NCBI GenBank assembly: GCA_030642545.1
Contig: DAOWNP010000051.1
Coordinates: 1-10,824 of the forward strand
Reading direction: 5' to 3'
Length of the DNA: 10,824 bases
Origin: Desulfobacteraceae bacterium
GTDB lineage: Bacteria > Desulfobacterota > Desulfobacteria > Desulfobacterales > DAOWNP01
The notes beneath the pieces were generated by a model. It saw only the letters and a program-made list of their open reading frames with translations, ran no database searches and was not told where the DNA came from. Made by a program: the position numbers and the translations under genes. Shown here piece after piece: positions 1-7,131 of this stretch; within the stretch, counting starts at the first letter, position 1; every line of letters starts with the position of its first letter.

Positions 1-2063
1 ATGTTTCTGATGTTGAGGCAATTGAAGCGGTTATATCAAAAGAAGCCGATGCATATATCGGCAACATGATGTTGGCTTCTTATCTCATTCTAAATCAGGG
101 GCCATACAACCTGAAGATTGCCGCTCCCAGCCCCTTTGGTGACCAGCATTTCTCCATAGGCATCCGTAATGACTGGTCAGAGCTGACCAGTATCATAGAC
201 AAAGGGTTAGCTGCAATAACTTCAGAGGAGAAAGCAAAAATTCGCAACAGGTATATCTCTGTTCGATACGAGCAAACCAACACTGCTGATATTTTAAAGT
301 GGATTCTGGCTTTTTCTGCACTTACTTCAATAATTATACTCCTGTTTGTCTTCTGGAACAGGAGTCTGGCAAAGCAGGTTACCATACGCACCTCAGAACT
401 TAAGGTAAGTGAAGATCGGCTGAAATCTCTTCTGAAACTTCAATCTTTAAAAAATATCTCTGAAAATGACCTCTGGAACCTTGCCGTGGAAGAGTTAGTC
501 CGGTTCACAAAAAGTGAAGTTGGCTATCTTCATTTTGTTAATGATAATGAAAAAAACATTTCACCGATTTTTTGGTCAAAAAAAACTCTTAAAAAATGCT
601 CTGCAGAAAAAACATCCCATTATCCAATTGAAAATGCCGGCATCTGGGCTGACTGCATTCGTCAAAGAAAACCAGTGATCCATAACGATTATCCGAACCA
701 CCCCAACAAAAAAGGATATCCTGAAGGGCACTTCCCACTCAAAAGGCATATGAATATCCCGATTTTCGATGATGACAAAATTATGGCAATAATTGGTGTA
801 GGAAACAAGCAAGAACCATATAACTCATCAGATACCACCCAGCTTACCTTATACTTTAATAGTACCCTCGATATTGTTAAACGGAAAAAATTTGAAGAGG
901 AGAAAAAGAAAATCAATGAACAGCTTCGCCAGGCCCAAAAGATGGAAGCAATCGGCACATTGGCCGGAGGTATAGCCCATGACTTTAACAATCTCCTCGC
1001 AGTCATTCTTGGCTACTCTGAAATACTCATAGAAGAGGTACAGCCCGATTCAAAATTTGCTAATTACCTCAATACAATTATTTCAGCAGGCAACCGGGCA
1101 AAAAATTTAGTCAAACAGATCCTTGCTTTCAGCAGACAGGCAGAACTCGAACGTATCCCCTTAAAGATACAGCCGCTTATTAAAGAAGGGTTGAAAATGT
1201 TAAGATCTTCCATACCCACAACGATAAGAATTACTGAAAATATTGATCCAAAGAGTGGTTCTGTCCTGGCTGACCCAACCCAGATTAATCAAATTTTAAT
1301 GAATCTCTGCACCAATGCTTATCATGCCATGGAAGATACTGAAGGGATACTTTCCGTTACCTTGAAAACAACTTTTATCCAACCCGATAATAAAACAATG
1401 CTTTTGCATGTAACCCCCGGAGAATACGTTGAGGTTACAGTTTCCGATACAGGTACAGGTATTGGGACTGATATTATTGAAAAGATATTCGATCCCTATT
1501 TCACTACCAAGGAAATAGGCACAGGCACAGGCATGGGCCTGTCAATTATTCATGGGATACTATCAGATTACGACGGAACAATCACAGTTGAAAGTGAATT
1601 GGGGAAAGGGTCAACTTTCCATGTGTACTTTCCTGTAGTTGAAAATGAAACCTTACCTGAGATAAAAAAACCTGAAGACCTGCCTGGTGGGAAAGAACGA
1701 ATATTATTTATTGATGACGAAAAATTTCTATCGGAAATGGGCAAAGATATGCTTGAAAGATTAGGTTATCATGTAACTGTACGATACAATAGTATTGAGG
1801 CATTAACAACATTCCAAAATGCTCCAAACGAATTTGACCTGATTATAACAGATCAGACCATGCCGGGCATGACTGGTTCAGACCTTTCCAGACGCATGAT
1901 GCAGATACGACCCGATATACCCATTATTCTCTGCACCGGATACAGCAACCTTATTGATGAAGATTCTGCAAAAGATCTTGGGATAAAAGAGTTCGCCTTA
2001 AAACCCATTACGAAAGAAGTAATCGCAGAATTAATTCGCAAGGTATTTAATGACCATGCTTAA
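1..2063 (+). CDS. Hybrid sensor histidine kinase with periplasmic solute-binding domain, GAF and receiver (5' partial)
   Basis: The reading frame is open to the window's left edge (first full codon at base 3), so the start lies upstream; the ATG at 66 is internal. Counting that Met as residue 1, residues up to about 70 are the end of an SBP_bac_3-type periplasmic binding domain. A membrane helix follows at about 76-98, a GAF-like domain at about 120-275, and HisKA with phospho-acceptor His305 in a GGIAHDFNN motif (codon 978-980). The HATPase has an N box near Asn413-Asn417, DTGTG at 461-465 and GTGTGMGLS at 485-493. A C-terminal receiver has acidic residues Asp550-Asp551, phospho-acceptor Asp596 (codon 1851-1853) and Lys at KP near the end. 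It should sense a small ligand outside the membrane and relay phosphate from His to its own Asp. No DNA-binding output is fused and no response regulator lies beside it, so its target is unknown. Codon use is richer in C-ending codons than in the genes from 2797 on. Confidence 0.93.
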   Translation, partial: VSDVEAIEAVISKEADAYIGNMMLASYLILNQGPYNLKIAAPSPFGDQHFSIGIRNDWSELTSIIDKGLAAITSEEKAKIRNRYISVRYEQTNTADILKWILAFSALTSIIILLFVFWNRSLAKQVTIRTSELKVSEDRLKSLLKLQSLKNISENDLWNLAVEELVRFTKSEVGYLHFVNDNEKNISPIFWSKKTLKKCSAEKTSHYPIENAGIWADCIRQRKPVIHNDYPNHPNKKGYPEGHFPLKRHMNIPIFDDDKIMAIIGVGNKQEPYNSSDTTQLTLYFNSTLDIVKRKKFEEEKKKINEQLRQAQKMEAIGTLAGGIAHDFNNLLAVILGYSEILIEEVQPDSKFANYLNTIISAGNRAKNLVKQILAFSRQAELERIPLKIQPLIKEGLKMLRSSIPTTIRITENIDPKSGSVLADPTQINQILMNLCTNAYHAMEDTEGILSVTLKTTFIQPDNKTMLLHVTPGEYVEVTVSDTGTGIGTDIIEKIFDPYFTTKEIGTGTGMGLSIIHGILSDYDGTITVESELGKGSTFHVYFPVVENETLPEIKKPEDLPGGKERILFIDDEKFLSEMGKDMLERLGYHVTVRYNSIEALTTFQNAPNEFDLIITDQTMPGMTGSDLSRRMMQIRPDIPIILCTGYSNLIDEDSAKDLGIKEFALKPITKEVIAELIRKVFNDHA

Positions 2064-2064
2064 C

Positions 2065-2115
2065 TTAACCTGTTTATATTATTACAATAACTCTTTAAAT
2101 TAAAAAACAGGTTAA
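2065..2115. repeat. 11-bp perfect inverted repeat just after the kinase stop
   Basis: TTAACCTGTTT at 2065-2075 is the exact reverse complement of AAACAGGTTAA at 2105-2115, with a 29-base AT-rich loop. It starts one base after the kinase stop codon. No T tract follows the right arm, so it is not a textbook rho-independent terminator; it may still act as a 3'-end stem, or as an operator. The octamer ACAGGTTA in the right arm (2107-2114) recurs directly at 2126-2133. Confidence 0.55.
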
Positions 2116-2117
2116 CC

Positions 2118-2155
2118 CAGGTCAGACAGGTTACCTGCTGCACAAAAATTTCTTC
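2118..2155. repeat. Dispersed intergenic repeat, copy 1
   Basis: This 38-base stretch matches 2593-2631 at 34 of 38 positions, with one single-base gap. The shared core is GACAGGTT-C/G-CCTGCTGCA followed by AAAAATTTCTTC. In this copy the core holds a short palindrome, CAGGTTACCTG, at 2127-2137. The similarity is too long for chance in AT-rich spacer DNA. It may be part of a repeat family of this genome, which cannot be tested from one window. Confidence 0.6.
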
Positions 2156-2346
2156 AATACGCTACAAAAACAAGCAAACTTCCCTCTCGCAAGATTCTAA
2201 CCGAACAACACTGAATATTTCTAAACTAACTTTTTAATAAATATCAATGATTTATATTGCTAAAAATTATGTTCTTATACTGCTTCGGGAATTGCTTAAC
2301 TATTGGTAGAACAGCTACCTGTTTGAATTTTGTATTTATTATTGGC

Positions 2347-2388
2347 ATAATCCGGTTTTTTTTATTTTTTTGTAAAAACCCAGATTAT
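2347..2388. repeat. Imperfect AT-rich hairpin
   Basis: ATAATC (2347-2352) pairs with GATTAT (2383-2388), and GGTTTTT (2354-2360) pairs with AAAAACC (2374-2380), separated by a small internal mismatch, with a 13-base T-rich loop. It could be a weak terminator in either direction. The stem is AT-rich and the role is uncertain. Confidence 0.35.
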
Positions 2389-2592
2389 TATTGACTATTT
2401 TAATATAAATGTCTACTCTTTTTTTATTCAAATATTTTAATTCTAAAAACTCTTTTTCAAATAAGCGAAATGTCCGATACAAGAGTAGGATACATCACTA
2501 TATTAATAGCATTACCATGTCACCATAACATAATAATTAATGTTTAAATAGCTAAAAAATGTGAACAAAATGACTTTCTCAACTATGCATCG

Positions 2593-2631
2593 CAAGTCCG
2601 ACAGGTTGCCTGCTGCATGAAAAATTTCTTC
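2593..2631. repeat. Dispersed intergenic repeat, copy 2
   Basis: Second copy of the 2118-2155 repeat, in the same orientation and about 475 bases downstream. It differs at four positions and by one inserted base. TGCCTGCT inside it (2607-2614) is complementary to AGCAGGCA at 2658-2665, so this copy could also form an 8-bp stem with a 43-base loop. The stretch continues into non-repetitive sequence. Confidence 0.6.
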
Positions 2632-2717
2632 TGTGTTCAAGGCGAAAAATTATTTTAAGCAGGCATATCTCGTTGTATTTTCCGGATTAAATTTATTTTT
2701 TAGCGCAGAAAATTGGA

Positions 2718-2760
2718 TAAATTAGCGTTTTGCCTCCGTCTGCCAAAAGATGCTAATTTA
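2718..2760 (+). promoter_or_regulatory. Stem-loop upstream of the acyl-CoA dehydrogenase gene (candidate operator or leader hairpin)
   Basis: TAAATTAGC (2718-2726) is perfectly complementary to GCTAATTTA (2752-2760). As RNA the stem extends inward to 2731/2747 with two G-U pairs, giving about 14 bp around a 15-base loop. It ends 36 bases before the ATG at 2797, just upstream of a possible -10 (2771-2778). It could be an operator for a regulator, a leader hairpin, or the end of an upstream repeat; the sequence does not decide. Confidence 0.45.
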
Positions 2761-2796
2761 ATAATTAATGTATAAAATAACAAATTAGGAGAAGAT

Positions 2797-3972
2797 ATGA
2801 ATTTTGAATTATCTAAAGAACAAAAATTAATACAAAAAAACATAAGAGAATTTATGTTAAAAGAAGTAGAGCCTATTGCTGAAAAAATAGATAGAGAAGA
2901 TTACTTCCCAAGAGAAGTATGGGATAAATTGGGCGAATTGGGATATATGGCCTTGAGTGTAGATCCTAAATATGGAGGATCAGGCTATGATATGTTTACT
3001 CATGGTTTGGTAATGGAACAAATGAGCCGGGTTAATGCGGCTGTATCTCTTTCATATGGAGCTCATACATTATTATGTGCACATAATATCGAAAATAATG
3101 CTAATGAAGATCTGAAGCAAAAATATTTACCTGATCTTGCTTCTGGGAAAAAAATTGGGTGCATGGGGTTAACAGAACCTGATGCAGGATCTGATGCTAT
3201 ATCAATCAGTACATCTGCAGTAAAAGATGGGAAAAATTATATTTTAAACGGATCAAAGATGTTTATTACAAATGGTCCTGTAGCAGATATTGCTCTTGTT
3301 TATACTAAAACCGAACCAGAGCTGGGTGCAAGAGGGATTACAGCTTTTATTGTTGAAACAGACTTTCCTGGTTTTTCTATTTCAAAACATATTGATAAAA
3401 TGGGGCATAGAGGTTCTCCAACAGGAGAACTTGTTTTTTCTGACTGTATAGTACCTGAAGAAAATATTGTAGGTAAAGTTAACGAAGGGGTAAAGGTTAT
3501 GATGCGCGGTTTAGATGTAGAACGTGCTATTTTAAGTGTATCTTGTCTCGGACTTGCTGAAAATGCTTTAGAGTTAGCTTTAGATTATGCTAAAAAAAGA
3601 AAACAGTTTGGACAGCCAATTGCAAAATTTCAGTTAATTCAGGCAAAGCTTGCAGATATGTATACTGAAATTGAAGCGGCCAGAGGTTTAACATACAGAG
3701 CTGCTATATTAACCGACTCTACTGATAAGGGTGGAAGAGGGACTGAAATTCATAAATTAGCAGGTGCTGCTATACTATTTGCTGCTGAGGTTGCAAACAG
3801 AGCAGTAAATCATGCGGTGCAAATACACGGAGGTTATGGTTATACCCTGGAATATACTATCAATCGTTTATTTAGAGATGCAAAAGTTTTAGAAATAGGG
3901 GCAGGAACTTCTGAAGTAAGACGTATTTTAATTGCTGAAGATTTGATTAAAAGAGGTTTAAATTATGTTTGA
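2797..3972 (+). CDS. Acyl-CoA dehydrogenase, isovaleryl-CoA dehydrogenase-like
   Basis: A flavoenzyme of 391 residues, the family's usual length, predicted to oxidise an acyl-CoA to the 2-enoyl-CoA and pass electrons to ETF in the cytoplasm. The N-terminal helical domain (about 6-115), the beta domain (about 122-215, with GLTEPDAGSD at 124-133) and the C-terminal helical domain (about 228-378, with FGQPIAKFQL at 271-280) are all complete. The usual MCAD-type catalytic Glu position is Ala369 in IGAGTSEVRR, while Glu242 in GLDVERAIL sits where isovaleryl-CoA dehydrogenase has its base. LSYGAH at 85-90 also matches that subfamily. AGGAGA at 2787-2792 supports the start. It is the first gene of the + strand operon; the neighbouring ligase suggests it handles the ligase product. 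A branched or alpha-substituted substrate is plausible, but the exact acyl group is unknown. Confidence 0.93.
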   Translation: MNFELSKEQKLIQKNIREFMLKEVEPIAEKIDREDYFPREVWDKLGELGYMALSVDPKYGGSGYDMFTHGLVMEQMSRVNAAVSLSYGAHTLLCAHNIENNANEDLKQKYLPDLASGKKIGCMGLTEPDAGSDAISISTSAVKDGKNYILNGSKMFITNGPVADIALVYTKTEPELGARGITAFIVETDFPGFSISKHIDKMGHRGSPTGELVFSDCIVPEENIVGKVNEGVKVMMRGLDVERAILSVSCLGLAENALELALDYAKKRKQFGQPIAKFQLIQAKLADMYTEIEAARGLTYRAAILTDSTDKGGRGTEIHKLAGAAILFAAEVANRAVNHAVQIHGGYGYTLEYTINRLFRDAKVLEIGAGTSEVRRILIAEDLIKRGLNYV

Positions 3973-4012
3973 TTTTCAATAAATAAAATACTGACGATTT
4001 TAGGAGAATGCT

Positions 4013-5347
4013 ATGCTTGACAATAGACCTTATTGGAATATGGAGATTGAGACCTTTTTTAACACTCCACAAATGAAAAAATTACAGCTTTATAAGCTTA
4101 AGGTTATGCTTCATCGTCTTTATGAAAATGCTCCTTTTCATAAAAAAAGATTTGACGAGGTAAATCTTAATATTGATAAAATAAAATCTCTTGAAGATTT
4201 TTTTCGCACGGTTCCTGTTTACGATAAACAGGAATATAGAAAACATGCAGATGCCTGTGGTGGTGATCTAATAAAACTTATGGATAATGAAATGCCCATA
4301 AGTGTTGATGACCTTGTTTTAATAAACAGTACAACAGGAACATCAGGAGAACCTACTCCATACCCTCTTGCTCCAAAAGATATTTACGGTGTTTGGGGAG
4401 AGGTTGTGGCAGGACGCGGTGCATGGAGAGCCGGATTGAGAAAAAAAGATCGTCTGTTATTTTGTTTTGCACTTTCTATGGTAATAGCTGGAACAGGTTC
4501 ACTTATTCCTTTTCAAAAAATTGGTACAACTGTTATACCTGTTGGAGCTGAATCAGGCACAGACAGAATGCTCCAGATGGCAAAAGCTTTTCAGCCTACA
4601 GCATTTATGGGCACTCCTTCTCTCGCATCTTACTTACTTGAAAAAGGTTCTCAAATGGATTTAAATTATGTTTTTTTAGGAGGAGAACCAGGAGCCGGTG
4701 TTTTTGAAATAAGAAATAAACTTGAAAAAGGTTTTAATGCAAAAGTTTTTGATTGTGGAGCTGGATATGGGTTTTCCTGTGACCATCCAACATATCAGGG
4801 AATGCATTGGCTTGCCGATGATTTATGTATCTATGAACTTGTTGATCCAAAAACACGGGAGACTATACCTTTGGAAGATGGTGCAAGGGGAGAGGCTGTT
4901 TTTACTAATATAGAAGGTGATGGATGGGTGTGGGTTCGTACAAGTCTTGGAGATATACATGAAGTTACTATGTCTCCATGCCCTTGTGGAAAAACAGGGT
5001 TTAGGTATAAAATTGTTGGTAGAACAGATGATATGCTCAAAGTAAAAGGTGTTATTGTTTATCCAACAGCTATCGAAGGTTTACTGGAGAATTTTACTCC
5101 GGAGGTTTCTGGTGCTTTCCGCATAGTGCTTACAGAAAAGCCACCTTTAGTAAATCCACCTCTTAAAATTAAAGTCGAACGTGGTAAAGATTTTCCAGAA
5201 GAAAAACTTAATATTTTAGAAGATAAATTACTATCTGCTTTTCACACAAAACTTAAAATAAGGCCAAGTATTATCTGGCAAAAACCAGGTGAATTGGAAA
5301 GATCAACATATAAAGGTGCTAAATTTGAAAAATTATATAAAGAATAA
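4013..5347 (+). CDS. PaaK-like (phenylacetate-CoA ligase family) acyl/aryl-CoA ligase
   Basis: A 444-residue member of the adenylate-forming PaaK family, expected to join a carboxylic acid to CoA with ATP turning into AMP and PPi. Visible marks: the N-terminal YWN...IET opening and LYENAPFHKKRF at 36-47; the ATP-binding loop NSTTGTSGEPTPYP at 105-118; a TPS motif at 201-203; CPCG at 323-326; and GRTDDMLKVKG at 336-346, the hinge region. The C-terminal subdomain carries Lys434 and Lys437, one of which may be the adenylation lysine. The region that normally reads YGxSE is GYGFSC at 251-256, so the usual acidic residue appears replaced, and RTSLGD (309-314) is one residue longer than the common RTGD. 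AGGAGA at 4002-4007 fits the start; it lies 40 bases after the dehydrogenase gene. The acid it activates cannot be told from the sequence; phenylacetate itself is not implied. Confidence 0.87.
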   Translation: MLDNRPYWNMEIETFFNTPQMKKLQLYKLKVMLHRLYENAPFHKKRFDEVNLNIDKIKSLEDFFRTVPVYDKQEYRKHADACGGDLIKLMDNEMPISVDDLVLINSTTGTSGEPTPYPLAPKDIYGVWGEVVAGRGAWRAGLRKKDRLLFCFALSMVIAGTGSLIPFQKIGTTVIPVGAESGTDRMLQMAKAFQPTAFMGTPSLASYLLEKGSQMDLNYVFLGGEPGAGVFEIRNKLEKGFNAKVFDCGAGYGFSCDHPTYQGMHWLADDLCIYELVDPKTRETIPLEDGARGEAVFTNIEGDGWVWVRTSLGDIHEVTMSPCPCGKTGFRYKIVGRTDDMLKVKGVIVYPTAIEGLLENFTPEVSGAFRIVLTEKPPLVNPPLKIKVERGKDFPEEKLNILEDKLLSAFHTKLKIRPSIIWQKPGELERSTYKGAKFEKLYKE

Positions 5348-5355
5348 TTTTTTTT

Positions 5356-5373
5356 TAAAAATAACCATTTTTA
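5356..5373. repeat. Short AT-only stem-loop after the ligase gene
   Basis: TAAAAAT and ATTTTTA form a perfect 7-bp stem around AACC, nine bases after the ligase stop codon, followed by more T-rich sequence. It may weakly pause transcription, but an A-T-only stem is unlikely to be a full terminator, and the next gene continues on the same strand after 76 bases. Confidence 0.25.
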
Positions 5374-5423
5374 TTTTTAAAATATTCAACATAAAATCCT
5401 AATATCTTTTAAGGAAGATAAAT

Positions 5424-6584
5424 ATGAAAAACAAAGTAGCTATAGTTAGCTGTGGTATTATAAAATATGAAGGTCAAAACGAACTTGGCATGTGGAACGA
5501 TGAAGCAACATTTAAGGTTTCAAAAATGGCTCTTGATAATGTTGGTGCAGAAAAAGATGATCTTGATTTTGTGGTAATTTCAACAATGGATGGACTGGAT
5601 GGAATTACAATAAGTAACGGACTTTTGGCTCCTGCTGCCGGGGCTTATAACAAATCGTCTGTTAGAATAGAGACAACCGGGGTTCACTGTATATTTTCTG
5701 CTGTTGCAGATATATTATCCGGTAATTCAAACCTTGTTATGGTTGCATCATCAGACACCCTTGAAATGGATTTTGGCTATGTAACAAACTTTAATCAGGA
5801 TGTATATTTTAGAGGACCTGTTGGTTTTAATGCATCTCAAAGTTACGGGATGCTTGCCATGGATTATTTAAAAAAACATAATATAGATGAAAAAGATTAT
5901 GCTCGTATTGCAAATAAAAATTATCTTGCTGGAGCAGTTAATCCCTATGCCCATATAAATAAAAAATATTCAACTGAAGAAATTATGGCATCTCCATATG
6001 TAAACTGGCCATTAAGATCTCTTGAAATAGGAAAAATATCAAATGGAGCTGTTGCTTGTCTTATTGCATCAGAAGAAAAAGCAAAAGAGCTTACAGATAA
6101 TCCTGTCTGGATTTCAGGAATTGGACTTACTTCCAGTCAGTATCTTGGAAGCTGGAAAGAATTATCTGATATGAAAGCAATAAAAAAAGCCTGCAAAAAA
6201 GCATCTGACATGGCAGGAATAAAAGATTTGAAAAAAGAGATTGATCTTATGGAGATAACAGCTCCATTTGCACCTTTTGAACTCATAGCAATGGAATCAC
6301 TGGGATTTTGTGAAGAAGGCAAAGCTGTTGATATGCTTAATAATGGAGACACCTCTATAGGTGGAACTCTTCCTGTAAATCTTTCAGGCGGAGGACTCTG
6401 TACTAATGCTCCCAACAGCGGCGGTCTTTTCAGGGTAGTACAGGCAGTAAAACAGCTTAATAACGAGCTTGACGGTGTAAATACAGAAAATATGGAAAAA
6501 GCTCTTGTACATGACAGTGATATGTTTATAGGAGCTGTAGGTGGAGTATCGCATGGTGTTTTGATGCTTGAAAAGGGAGAGTAA
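5424..6584 (+). CDS. Thiolase-like protein 1 (SCP-x/DUF35-associated type)
   Basis: A thiolase-fold protein of 386 residues, the usual length for single-domain SCP-x-type thiolases. It keeps family landmarks: VAIVSCG at the start, NPYAHINKKYSTEEIMASP at 173-191, the ITAPFAPFELIAMESLGF stretch (278-295) in place of the NEAF region, and SGGGLCTN at 321-328. By eye the Cys nucleophile position (ACASG in classical enzymes) is not Cys: the segment is ETTGVHCIFSA (83-93), with a Cys89 that does not align without gaps. GHP is replaced by TNAPN (327-331) and the C-terminal CxG by HDSD (363-366). Such proteins usually pair with a DUF35 OB protein, and two follow directly. Cleavage of a CoA thioester by Claisen or aldol chemistry is possible; a structural partner role is also open. 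AAGGAAG at 5411-5417 supports the start. Confidence 0.85.
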   Translation: MKNKVAIVSCGIIKYEGQNELGMWNDEATFKVSKMALDNVGAEKDDLDFVVISTMDGLDGITISNGLLAPAAGAYNKSSVRIETTGVHCIFSAVADILSGNSNLVMVASSDTLEMDFGYVTNFNQDVYFRGPVGFNASQSYGMLAMDYLKKHNIDEKDYARIANKNYLAGAVNPYAHINKKYSTEEIMASPYVNWPLRSLEIGKISNGAVACLIASEEKAKELTDNPVWISGIGLTSSQYLGSWKELSDMKAIKKACKKASDMAGIKDLKKEIDLMEITAPFAPFELIAMESLGFCEEGKAVDMLNNGDTSIGGTLPVNLSGGGLCTNAPNSGGLFRVVQAVKQLNNELDGVNTENMEKALVHDSDMFIGAVGGVSHGVLMLEKGE

Positions 6585-6621
6585 CAGGCAATTTCATACC
6601 CTTTATGTCTTATCCATATAG

Positions 6622-6627
6622 AAGGAG
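6622..6627 (+). promoter_or_regulatory. Ribosome binding site that fixes the start of DUF35 protein 1
   Basis: AAGGAG lies 10 bases before the ATG at 6638. The in-frame ATG at 6605 has no purine-rich site before it and would add only an 11-residue Arg/Lys-rich stretch made by reading through this ribosome binding site. The start at 6638 is therefore preferred. Confidence 0.75.
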
Positions 6628-6637
6628 AAAAAAAAGA

Positions 6638-7117
6638 ATGAGTAATAATGTAATAAAAAAAGAGTGGCGGTTTAATTTTGATTTTAGTGTTGCATCAGGA
6701 GAAACATATGGCAGATTTTTTAAAGGACTTAACGATAAAAAAATTATAGGAAACATATGTAATAACAGAACCTTTTATCCACCTAAACCTTTTTGTGATA
6801 AAACACTAAAACCTCCTGATGCGTGGCTTGAATGTGATGGAGCAGGAATAGTTGAAGCGTTTACAATATGTTGTGAAAAATCAAATGGTGTAAAATTTTC
6901 CAAAACAGATAAAAAGCCTGATGTTCCTTATGTACTCGGTGTAATAAAAATCAAAGATTCAGAACACTGTATAATTCATTTTATTTCAGGGTTTGAAACC
7001 AAAGATGTAAGTGAAATTGCTGATAAAATAGAAATTGGTATGAAAGTTAAACCTGTATGGGCAACAAAAAGAGAAGGTGAAATCTTGGATATAGAATATT
7101 TTGAACCGGTAATATAA
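6638..7117 (+). CDS. DUF35 OB-fold protein 1 with degenerate zinc ribbon
   Basis: A 159-residue protein of the DUF35 (rubredoxin-like zinc ribbon plus OB fold) family, which acts as partner of thiolase-like enzymes such as BbsA with BbsB or the DUF35 part of ChsH2 with Ltp2. The N-terminal helix (GETYGRFFKGLNDKK, 21-35) leads into the ribbon region, then an OB-type beta domain (about 62-159, ending in GMKVKPVWA...YFEPV). The ribbon keeps Cys41 and Cys53, but the other two positions of the CxxC pairs are Arg44 and Thr56. Zinc binding is probably lost, although PPKPFCD is still recognisable. DUF35 protein 2, next to it, has all four Cys. The two are clear paralogues (same N-terminal and C-terminal motifs). 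It lies 53 bases after thiolase-like 1. It may be a specialised scaffold subunit. Confidence 0.85.
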   Translation: MSNNVIKKEWRFNFDFSVASGETYGRFFKGLNDKKIIGNICNNRTFYPPKPFCDKTLKPPDAWLECDGAGIVEAFTICCEKSNGVKFSKTDKKPDVPYVLGVIKIKDSEHCIIHFISGFETKDVSEIADKIEIGMKVKPVWATKREGEILDIEYFEPVI

Positions 7118-7131
7118 GGAGAGAAAACAGT

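Larger units (their letters stand above)
2064..2796. other. Long AT-rich intergenic region with repeats and hairpins, no gene
   Basis: About 730 bases with stops in all frames and no credible small gene or RNA gene recognised. It separates the sensor kinase from the CoA-metabolism operon, so the operon promoter probably lies here. Contents seen: an 11-bp inverted repeat (2065-2115), two copies of a dispersed repeat (2118-2155 and 2593-2631), an imperfect AT-rich hairpin (2347-2388) and a stem-loop just before the next gene (2718-2760). A 13-base AT-rich word occurs at 2531-2543 and again at 2759-2771. A TATAAAAT stretch at 2771-2778 could be a -10 element but no good -35 is spaced to it. Several long T tracts (2355-2372, 2419-2426) are present. 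Confidence 0.8.

Noticed and set aside
1..69. ATG at position 1 as a gene start
   Set aside because: That frame closes with a TGA at 67-69. The real gene is the kinase frame that enters from the left edge with its first full codon at base 3.
2342..2357. Sigma-54-like TTGGCAT followed by GGTTTT
   Set aside because: The -24-like part is fair, but the required GC of the -12 element is missing at the right spacing, and no gene starts nearby.
2391..2419. TTGACT with a possible -10 17 bases downstream
   Set aside because: The -10 candidate TACTCT matches the consensus at only three positions, and the next gene is about 380 bases away.
2064..2796. CRISPR array or tRNA in the long spacer
   Set aside because: Only two copies of the repeat exist, far apart and not regularly spaced, and no cloverleaf-like sequence was found.
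4722..4913. 63-codon + strand open frame within the ligase gene
   Set aside because: It is an alternative frame inside a conserved adenylate-forming enzyme, with no motif of its own.
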